From: Thiofilum flexile DSM 14609
GTDB lineage: Bacteria; Pseudomonadota; Gammaproteobacteria; Thiotrichales; Thiotrichaceae
Assembly (NCBI RefSeq): GCF_000380185.1
Contig: NZ_KB904761.1
Span: forward strand, 1 to 49,876
Direction of reading: 5' to 3'
DNA length: 49,876 bases
Program-made: the position numbers and the translations under genes
Notes under the pieces: generated by a model
Told to the model about the DNA's origin: nothing
Databases searched by the model: none
Seen by the model: only the letters and a program-made list of their open reading frames with translations
Shown: positions 43,430-49,876 of the stretch, in pieces
Numbering within the stretch: position 1 is the stretch's first letter
Layout: each line of letters starts with the position of its first letter

Positions 43430-44308
43430 TTAGAAGTGAATCTTAAATCCTAACGCTAAATCTAGAGTAGGTGACGGGCTAATAGTAAAAGCCGGAGGTT
43501 TTAAAAGCTGATTTAAAGCCGCCGTGTGAAATAAACGTTGTCCTACCCATTTAGCGCCAGCACGAGTTAAATGTCCCCCATCATAAGAAATTAACTCACC
43601 TTGTGGCGTAAATAAGGCGCAGTTTGTCAACGAGCCGCAAATTAAACTTTGTTGATCAATAAAGGTATAGTGTTGTGTTTCTGCCCCTTGACTGAGGGGG
43701 GTATTTGTAGCAATAGGGACGGGATCAATTTTATTAGTCAGAGTTTTTAATTGCTGTGCTGGTAGATGAATATACTGCTGTACCACTACTTTACCAAAAT
43801 CTCTAGCCCCTAAGACAATCACTTGCTGATGTGGTTTGAGGTTAAGTTGTTTTAGGGTGCTAGGCCATAATCGCGCCGACCAATCTCTCCAGCGTGCAAT
43901 AATAATAATGACTTCAGCCGCTTCAATCTGGGGTTTAGCCGCCGCTAATTCATTAGCCTGTTCACAAAAAGCTTGATCTTCAGCATTAAGATACGGCCTA
44001 GCCGCTGCTTTAAAAGTAATTTGGCAGCGAGTCGGCAGGTAAAAAGTGCGAATTTGATAGTGAGATAAATAGTTATTTTCTAAAATACCATTTAAAAAAT
44101 CCTGTGCATGACTATCCCCAATAATTAATAGTTTACGACTGGAGCTATTGGTATCAAAGGGCTTTTTATTCAGTGCTAAAAATGCAGTGCGCGTATAAGC
44201 ACCATTTTTCTGAGTCTGAGTCGCCGCTAATAAGGAGCTTTGATAGTTATTGGCTAATAGGGGCGTCGTGAAGCAGCCTAATAGGATAGCTAAACTCAAT
44301 AAACGCAT
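43430..44308 (-). CDS. Exported SGNH-fold hydrolase-like protein
   Basis: A 292-aa protein with a signal peptide (LLSLAILLGCFTTPLLA, cleavage about 19). Block I LIIGDSHAQDFLNG (Ser nucleophile) and the final block ISYDGGHLTRAGAKWVG (Asp/His pair) match the SGNH domain found at the C-terminus of OafA-like acyltransferases. Here it stands alone, without the membrane acyltransferase part, so it may add or remove acyl groups on an envelope polysaccharide. It is not in an operon. Convergent with the amine oxidase. Confidence 0.8.
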   Translation of the reverse strand: MRLLSLAILLGCFTTPLLANNYQSSLLAATQTQKNGAYTRTAFLALNKKPFDTNSSSRKLLIIGDSHAQDFLNGILENNYLSHYQIRTFYLPTRCQITFKAAARPYLNAEDQAFCEQANELAAAKPQIEAAEVIIIIARWRDWSARLWPSTLKQLNLKPHQQVIVLGARDFGKVVVQQYIHLPAQQLKTLTNKIDPVPIATNTPLSQGAETQHYTFIDQQSLICGSLTNCALFTPQGELISYDGGHLTRAGAKWVGQRLFHTAALNQLLKPPAFTISPSPTLDLALGFKIHF

Positions 44309-44452
44309 GGTTTTATGTCCTAGTCTAAGTCAATCCTGCCGATCATATAGGCACTTTGCCTCTTAGGCACCCTAGTACTTTTTAATGATAGCGACTACTT
44401 AAACATCATGGGTTAGCTATAATGCGGCTCAAAAATACGGTAAGGAGAGTAT

Positions 44453-44788
44453 ATGAGCCAAGCAGATCCGCATTTGAATCAGGATATTAAAGAGTTTCGT
44501 CAGCCAATGGTCACCTCAGTAGGGATTATCTTAGGCTTTTTAATGAATTTTCTAGCGCAGTGGGCCACTTCAGATGATGAAAATCCTGCGATTCAATCGC
44601 TCGCCGATGGGGTGGTGGCGGTTACTTTGCTAGTCGGTATTGCTTTGATGATTTATGTTTTGTTTATGCTGTTGACGAATCGTTATGACCCCACTCAAAC
44701 TGGCGTTTACTATCAACGTATTTTTCGCTGGTACATGGTAGCAATCATTATCTCGTTTAGTGGTTTAGCCGCAGCCTTATTTATCTGA
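44453..44788 (+). CDS. Small integral membrane protein
   Basis: A 111-aa protein with three hydrophobic segments: VTSVGIILGFLMNFLAQW, VVAVTLLVGIALMIYVLFML and YMVAIIISFSGLAAALFI. The N-terminal region is polar. AAGGAGAG precedes the ATG. I recognise no named family with certainty. Palindromic repeat copy 2 follows 13 nt after the stop. Confidence 0.75.
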   Translation: MSQADPHLNQDIKEFRQPMVTSVGIILGFLMNFLAQWATSDDENPAIQSLADGVVAVTLLVGIALMIYVLFMLLTNRYDPTQTGVYYQRIFRWYMVAIIISFSGLAAALFI

Positions 44789-44801
44789 CCGTAAAAGGTC
44801 T

Positions 44802-44911
44802 GCAAGCGTAGTTGGGTCTTTCTTCCGCAGTCGCTGTAAATACGTCCATGTACGCTACAAGGCGGCATCCCTGCCGCCAAGACTGCTCCAGAAAGACCCA
44901 ACTACGCTTGC
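44802..44911. repeat. Palindromic repeat, copy 2
   Basis: The 82-bp core (44816-44897) matches copy 1 at 13124-13205. Here the outer arms are GCAAGCGTAGTTGG and CCAACTACGCTTGC, a perfect 14-bp pairing unrelated in sequence to copy 1; with the core ends the outer stem is 21 bp. Inner structures are the same. As in copy 1, it lies in the same orientation just behind the stop of a plus-strand gene. Confidence 0.9.
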
Positions 44912-45019
44912 GCTTCAGCCTTGAGCTAAAAAACCCTTTATTTAAGCCTTAATAGTTCGCCTCTTAGGTCGAGTCTGTTAGGATAGCCGTCTTGTTTTAA
45001 ACTACAAAAATAGATTGTC

Positions 45020-48000
45020 ATGACTCGCACAACCCAACTGAAAAACGCCCTATCTCAACGCATCCTCATTCTTGATGGTGCGATGGGAACTATGATCCAG
45101 CGTTATAAACTACAAGAAGCGGATTATCGTGGTCTGCGTTTTAAGGATTGGCATAAGGATCTGAAAGGTAATAATGATCTTTTAGTGTTGACCAAGCCCG
45201 AAGTCATTCGTGAGATTCACGCGCAATACTTAGAGGCCGGTGCTGATATTATTGAAACCAATAACTTCAATGCGACCCGCGTCTCCATGCATGATTATGA
45301 TATGGAAGCGTTTGTGTATGAGCTGAATGTCGAGGCTGCGAAGTTAGCTCGCTCCGTCGCGGATGAATATAGCACCCCGGACAAGCCACGTTTTGTGGCG
45401 GGTGTTTTAGGCCCTACAGGGCGCTCGGCAGGGGTATCAACACGGGTGGAGGATCCGGGGCATCGTAATACTACCTTTGATGAGTTAGTCGCAAACTATA
45501 AAGAGTCAGCTCGTGGCCTGATTGAAGGTGGGGCGGATATTATTTTGGTGGAAACCATTTTTGATACCCTGAATTCTAAAGCGGCAGTATTTGCGGTCAA
45601 GCAAGTCTTTGATGAGGATGGGATTGAGTTACCGATTATGATTTCGGTCACGATTACTGATGCCTCAGGGCGTGGCTTGACTGGACAAACAACCGAGGCC
45701 TTTTATAACTCGCTCGCCCATACCGGAGCCTTATCGTATGGCCTGAATTGTGCGTGGGGGCCGGATAAAATGCGTCCCTTTATTGAGGAAATGTCACGTA
45801 TTTCAGGATCGCTGGTTTCAGCGCATCCTAATGCTGGTTTGCCGAATGAAATGGGCGAATATGATATGACGCCTGAGCAAATGGCAGGCTTTATTCAGGA
45901 CTGGGCGAAAAATGGCTTTTTAAATATTGTCGGGGGCTGTTGTGGTTCGTCACCGGCGCATATTAAAGCCATTGCCGAGGTGGTAAAACCCTATGCTCCG
46001 CGTGTTATTCCTAGCATTGAGCCGCAGCTACGCCTATCAGGACTTGAACCCTTCAATGTAGGCAAAAATAGCCTATTCGTGAATGTGGGCGAGCGTACTA
46101 ATGTCACCGGCTCAGCTAAATTCAAGCGCCTGATTAAAGATGGTCAATATACCGAAGCTCTAGCAGTGGCACTCGAACAAGTCGAGGGCGGCGCTCAAGT
46201 TATCGACGTGAATATGGATGAGGGCTTATTAGATGCAGAAAAGGAAATGACGCGTTTCCTGAATCTAATTGCCTCTGAGCCGGATATTGCCCGTGTGCCG
46301 GTGATGGTCGATTCGTCCAAATGGGATGTGATTGAAGCCGGACTCAAGTGTATTCAAGGCAAGGGTATTGTGAACTCGATCTCCATGAAGGAGGGTGTGG
46401 ATAAATTTATTGAGCAAGCGCGATTAGTGCGGCGTTATGGTGCTGCCGTGATTGTCATGGCCTTTGATGAGCAAGGTCAGGCGGACACTAAAGAACGTAA
46501 AATCGAGATTTGTAGCCGTGCTTATAAAATTCTAACCGAGCAAGTCGGTTTCCCGCCTGAGGATATTATTTTCGATCCCAATATTTTTGCCGTCGCAACC
46601 GGGATTGATGAGCACAATAACTATGCGGTTGATTTTATTGAAGCCACCCGTTGGATTCGGCAAAATCTCCCACATGCCCATGTCTCTGGTGGGGTATCGA
46701 ATGTATCGTTTTCTTTCCGTGGAAATAATCCAGTACGGGAAGCGATTCATAGCGTATTTCTCTACCACGCGATTCAAGCGGGTATGGATATGGGCATTGT
46801 GAATGCTTCACAGATGGAAGTGTATGACGATATCCCTAAAGAACTCCGCGACGCCGTGGAAGATGTCATTCTCAATCGGGATGCGGGCGCGACCGAGCGC
46901 TTATTAGCCCTGGCTCCGAAATATAAAGGGGATGGCAAAGAAGAGGATAAAAAAGAAGATTTAGCGTGGCGCTCTTGGCCGGTAGAAAAACGCCTCGAGC
47001 ATGCGTTAGTGAAAGGGATTGATGCCTTTGTCGATGAAGATACTGAAGCCGCGCGGGTGAAATTGGGTAAGCCTTTATTAGTCATTGAAGGCCCGCTCAT
47101 GGATGGTATGAATGTCGTCGGTGATTTATTTGGCGCAGGCAAAATGTTTTTACCTCAAGTGGTAAAATCAGCCCGCGTCATGAAAAAAGCCGTAGCTTAT
47201 CTTGATCCTTTCATGGCAGCCGAAAAAGAGGGGGCGGATATTCAAGCTAATGGCAAGATCCTCATGGCCACGGTCAAGGGTGACGTGCATGACATTGGTA
47301 AAAACATTGTCGGTGTGGTACTGCAATGTAATAACTACGAGGTGATTGACCTCGGTGTGATGGTGTCGGCTGAAAAAATCCTACAAGTGGCGCGTGAACA
47401 AAATGTGGATATTATTGGTCTGTCCGGTCTGATTACCCCGTCCTTAGATGAGATGGTGCATGTTGCCAAAGAAATGCAGCGTCAAGGCTTCCAGATTCCA
47501 CTACTGATTGGGGGCGCTACGACTTCTAAAATTCATACTGCTGTCAAAATCGAACCACAATACCACAATGATATGGTGGTATATGTGCCGGATGCCTCTC
47601 GTGCGGTAGGGGTCGCGAGTACGTTACTCTCAAAAGAATTCAAGCCTAATTATGTCGCTGAATTACGTAAAGAGTATGAGCAAGTACGGGTCAAACGTGC
47701 GGCTAATCAAACAGAACGTAAACTGATTACGCTTGATGCTGCACGCGCGAATGGATTTAAAGGCGATTGGGCCAATTACAGCCCCGTTAAACCGGCTCTA
47801 TTCAAGCAAAATCAATCGACATTAGTGTTTGATGATTACCCCTTAGACGAGCTAGTGCCACGCATTGACTGGACACCCTTCTTCCGTAGTTGGGAATTAG
47901 CGGGACGCTATCCCGATATTTTAACCGATGAGGTAGTGGGTACTGAGGCAACTAAGTTATTAGCCGATGCAAAAGTAATGCTGCAAAAGATGGTAGCTGA

Positions 48001-48715
48001 AAAGTGGGTTCAGGCTAAAGCGATTGTAGGCTTTTTCCCTGCGAATGCGGTGGGAGATGATACCGCGCTGTATACGGATGAATCACGCTCAAAAGTATTA
48101 ACAACTTTGCATCATTTACGGATGCAGATGGATAGAAATGGTCAGCAGCCGAATTATAGTTTAGGCGATTTTGTAGCACCTCAGTCCTCTGGTAAGGCGG
48201 ATTGGATTGGCGCATTTGCGGTCAGTACCGGATTTGGCATCGAGCCACGTTTGGCGGCGTTCCGAGCGGCGAATGATGACTATAGCGCCATTATGCTGGA
48301 GGCTTTATGTGATCGTTTGGCTGAGGCATTAGCCGAGCGTTTGCATGAGCGCGTGCGTAAGGAGTTCTGGGGTTATGCGACGGATGAGGTGCTGGATAAT
48401 GATGCTTTGATTGCTGAGGCCTATCAGGGTATTCGTCCGGCTCCGGGGTATCCGGCCTGTCCTGATCATACTGAAAAGGGTACGTTGTGGCAGCTTTTGG
48501 ATGTGGAAAAGCAGATTGGTATTAAGATTACCGAGTCCTTTGCTATGTATCCGGCGGCGTCAGTATCGGGTTGGTATTTTAGCCATCCTGAGTCGCGCTA
48601 TTTTGGTATTGGTCGAGTAGCCCGCGATCAGGTCGAGGATTACGCTAAGCGTAAGGGGTTGACTGTAGCTGAGGCTGAGCGCTGGTTGAGTCCGGTATTA
48701 GGGTATGAGAATTAA
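45020..48715 (+). CDS. metH: Cobalamin-dependent methionine synthase
   Basis: A 1231-aa enzyme transferring methyl from methyltetrahydrofolate to homocysteine via B12. The homocysteine domain (about 1-325) has zinc ligands in GLNCAWGP (near 243) and [10 protein letters not shown] (near 305). The folate domain (about 355-615) carries [21 protein letters not shown] and [12 protein letters not shown]. The B12 domain (about 650-895) has the cobalt-binding His in [12 protein letters not shown] (near 757). The AdoMet reactivation domain ends with [15 protein letters not shown]. All four modules are full length. No cobalamin riboswitch is recognisable upstream. Confidence 0.97.
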   Translation: MTRTTQLKNALSQRILILDGAMGTMIQRYKLQEADYRGLRFKDWHKDLKGNNDLLVLTKPEVIREIHAQYLEAGADIIETNNFNATRVSMHDYDMEAFVYELNVEAAKLARSVADEYSTPDKPRFVAGVLGPTGRSAGVSTRVEDPGHRNTTFDELVANYKESARGLIEGGADIILVETIFDTLNSKAAVFAVKQVFDEDGIELPIMISVTITDASGRGLTGQTTEAFYNSLAHTGALSYGLNCAWGPDKMRPFIEEMSRISGSLVSAHPNAGLPNEMGEYDMTPEQMAGFIQDWAKNGFLNIVGGCCGSSPAHIKAIAEVVKPYAPRVIPSIEPQLRLSGLEPFNVGKNSLFVNVGERTNVTGSAKFKRLIKDGQYTEALAVALEQVEGGAQVIDVNMDEGLLDAEKEMTRFLNLIASEPDIARVPVMVDSSKWDVIEAGLKCIQGKGIVNSISMKEGVDKFIEQARLVRRYGAAVIVMAFDEQGQADTKERKIEICSRAYKILTEQVGFPPEDIIFDPNIFAVATGIDEHNNYAVDFIEATRWIRQNLPHAHVSGGVSNVSFSFRGNNPVREAIHSVFLYHAIQAGMDMGIVNASQMEVYDDIPKELRDAVEDVILNRDAGATERLLALAPKYKGDGKEEDKKEDLAWRSWPVEKRLEHALVKGIDAFVDEDTEAARVKLGKPLLVIEGPLMDGMNVVGDLFGAGKMFLPQVVKSARVMKKAVAYLDPFMAAEKEGADIQANGKILMATVKGDVHDIGKNIVGVVLQCNNYEVIDLGVMVSAEKILQVAREQNVDIIGLSGLITPSLDEMVHVAKEMQRQGFQIPLLIGGATTSKIHTAVKIEPQYHNDMVVYVPDASRAVGVASTLLSKEFKPNYVAELRKEYEQVRVKRAANQTERKLITLDAARANGFKGDWANYSPVKPALFKQNQSTLVFDDYPLDELVPRIDWTPFFRSWELAGRYPDILTDEVVGTEATKLLADAKVMLQKMVAEKWVQAKAIVGFFPANAVGDDTALYTDESRSKVLTTLHHLRMQMDRNGQQPNYSLGDFVAPQSSGKADWIGAFAVSTGFGIEPRLAAFRAANDDYSAIMLEALCDRLAEALAERLHERVRKEFWGYATDEVLDNDALIAEAYQGIRPAPGYPACPDHTEKGTLWQLLDVEKQIGIKITESFAMYPAASVSGWYFSHPESRYFGIGRVARDQVEDYAKRKGLTVAEAERWLSPVLGYEN

Positions 48716-48730
48716 TTAGTACCCTACAAT

Positions 48731-48754
48731 GGAACTATCATTTTTGGTAGTTCC
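48731..48754 (+). terminator. Hairpin terminator after metH
   Basis: GGAACTATC pairs with GGTAGTTCC (one G-T pair) around a 6-nt T-rich loop, 15 nt past the metH stop. Confidence 0.65.
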
Positions 48755-48780
48755 TTCAATCCCTTAAGATTCACGACTTA

Positions 48781-49143
48781 CTACACTGCACCCACTATCA
48801 TATAACTACACACCATATCCGCATCAAAGGCTTGTCCAATATCCGTATTGGCAGCATGAATCACAATCTGATCAAGACCACCTGCAGCACCTCTGGCAAC
48901 ATACTCAATCGACCAAGGTACAAAAGCCGTGCCAGCACTACCCCTACAACCTGCCATTGTTTCAGTGGAATAGATACTCACCGTAATATGCGGGCGAGCA
49001 GAAAAGTGGGGAACTGCCAGCCCTAGTGTTCTAACATGTTTAGCCGTTTCAGGTGCTAGCATGAGTGCTGTACCACTCACAAGTTGAGTAGCGTTACCTA
49101 ATGGAGTGGTTTGTTGAGTAGACTCAAAAGTACAAGATGACAT
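48781..49143 (-). CDS. Hypothetical protein, beta-rich, Cys-containing
   Basis: A 120-aa protein beginning MSSCTFESTQQTTPLGNATQ. The sequence is rich in short strands (HITVSIYSTETMAGC, IEYVARGAAGGLDQIVIHAAN) and has three cysteines. No signal peptide or membrane segment is seen. GGGAGG before the ATG at 49143 supports translation; the longer frame to 49182 is not needed. Not recognised. It lies between metH and an insertion sequence and may be recently acquired (inference). Confidence 0.6.
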   Translation of the reverse strand: MSSCTFESTQQTTPLGNATQLVSGTALMLAPETAKHVRTLGLAVPHFSARPHITVSIYSTETMAGCRGSAGTAFVPWSIEYVARGAAGGLDQIVIHAANTDIGQAFDADMVCSYMIVGAV

Positions 49144-49431
49144 ATTTAAAACCTCCCTGCATTCAATAAAATCCCAAATCACCTAGATAATAGAGGTGGT
49201 TAGAGCTATGTCTTTATAGGATTCTATTAGAGAATTGCTAATTTTTCAATCTATTTTAAATACCAAAAAAATATCAAAAAATTTCCATTGAATTTTTGAT
49301 TTTAGGAGTTTAAAAAAATAAATAGGTAAGTGAGTTAATCGTTTTAATTGATCTAGTATAATAAAAAAATATTTTTAATTATAAAGAATAGACCTCTTGC
49401 AAAAGTGATAAAAGGCACCATATAGGGTTGT

Positions 49432-49876
49432 ATGAGATATGAAACCCTAAAGCATTTAAAGGAAGAAGCCTTCAAACGCCTAGTAGGCATTCCTCCCGAA
49501 CTATTTACCCAACTCGTTACTCTCCTAGAGCAAGCCGAAGGTCGCAAGCTCAAGAGTGGCTGTCCCACCAAACTGAGTCTAGCGGATCAACTGCTGCTCA
49601 CCCAGGGCAATCGCTTGAATCAAGTTATTGATTAAATTGAGATAGTTAAAAAGTCAAAAGTAAATTTTTCATGGAAAATTGCTCTGATTACTATCTCCCA
49701 TTATGCTTAACTTCTGAAATATCATAGATTTACTTCAAGCGATTGCCCTGGCTGCTCACCTTGAACTACTGGCGGGAGTACCGTACCTATGCTCACCTAG
49801 GAATCGATTACGGGATTCACGAGTCCACAGCCCAGCGGACAGTCAAACGGGTAGAAGATCGCTTAGACGCCTCAGG
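49432..49876 (+). pseudogene. IS5-family transposase interrupted by a MITE
   Basis: Upstream of the insertion the frame reads MRYETLKHLKEEAF up to LSLADQLLLT. After removing 49603-49750 and one target copy, it continues in frame LNYWREYRTYAHLGIDYG, IHESTAQRTVKRVEDRLD, a Tnp4-type HTH region. With the insert, the frame ends at a stop at 49633-49635. The transposase is therefore inactivated, though the break is clean and recent-looking. Confidence 0.85.
49603..49750. mobile_element. 148-bp MITE with 17-bp inverted repeats and 10-bp target duplication
   Basis: Ends are CAGGGCAATCGCTTGAA (49603-49619) and its exact complement (49734-49750). The flanks are GCTGCTCACC at 49593-49602 and again at 49751-49760. 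The AT-rich interior of about 114 bp has no gene. CAGGG ends and a 10-bp duplication fit ISAs1-like elements, but the parent is not in the window. Confidence 0.9.

Larger units (their letters stand above)
49390..49876 (+). mobile_element. IS5-type insertion sequence, left part, cut by window end
   Basis: The element appears to start near 49390 with AGACCTCTTGCAAAAGTG, a left inverted repeat of the style seen in IS5-family members. It is followed by a transposase start at 49432. The right end lies outside the window. A MITE has inserted into it at 49603-49750. Confidence 0.65.

Noticed and set aside
44912-45019. Possible cobalamin or SAM riboswitch before metH
   Set aside because: The 108 bp after the palindromic repeat are too short for a cobalamin riboswitch, and no B12-box-like or SAM-type conserved segment is visible.

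Overview
The window reads as chromosome of a gammaproteobacterium of moderate GC content. The gene set (urea ABC transporter, polyhydroxyalkanoate reductase PhaB, a second EF-G of the Vibrio EF-G2 type, HtpG, MetH, several Rpn-type PD-(D/E)XK nucleases, IS remnants) would fit a Thiothrix/Thiolinea-like filamentous sulfur bacterium. That assignment is an inference from protein style, not a measured result. Genes are dense housekeeping and metabolic genes interrupted by patches of small secreted proteins, hairpin repeats and mobile-element debris.

Layout. 1-1.2 kb: a lone TnpB with a relocated active-site glutamate. 1.3-3.8 kb: DUF1499 and DUF3291 proteins, then two tandem paralogous secreted proteins. 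3.9-9.4 kb (minus): the complete urtABCDE operon, preceded by a sigma-54 promoter and NtrC-like dyads. 9.9-13.2 kb: phaB, a small exported protein, an IS3-type remnant, a J-domain coiled-coil protein and palindromic repeat copy 1. 13.3-18.8 kb: an NADP-binding/DJ-1 gene pair with a divergent LysR regulator, an ankyrin protein, a degenerate Rpn protein and a GH1 glycosidase. 18.8-22.2 kb: two copies of a secreted-protein unit, each framed by related hairpins, with an Rpn nuclease gene between them. 22.4-29.5 kb: an HExxH protein, a DUF2270 protein, an exported agmatine-deiminase-like enzyme, a third Rpn gene, a sirtuin, a serine hydrolase and a BenE transporter. 29.9-37.3 kb: EF-G2, SuhB, a lipoprotein, an ADP-ribosylglycohydrolase/macrodomain pair, and htpG with a textbook sigma-32 promoter. 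37.5-43.4 kb: a TauE exporter, a GlcNAc kinase/deaminase/deacetylase set and a Tat-exported amine oxidase. 43.4-48.7 kb: an SGNH protein, a small membrane protein, repeat copy 2 and metH. 48.8-49.9 kb: an orphan gene and an IS5-type element split by a 148-bp MITE.

How genes work together. UrtABCDE imports urea under nitrogen control. The three amino-sugar genes channel GlcNAc to fructose-6-phosphate. The ADP-ribosylglycohydrolase and macrodomain enzymes would both remove or process ADP-ribose.

The most unusual signal is a pair of 82-bp near-identical cores (13.1 and 44.8 kb). Each is flanked by its own, locus-specific but self-complementary arms, so structure is conserved where sequence is not. 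Also notable are the hairpin-framed secreted-protein units, the nested MITE with a 10-bp target duplication, and the three Rpn-family genes within 10 kb. No rRNA, tRNA or CRISPR array was seen.
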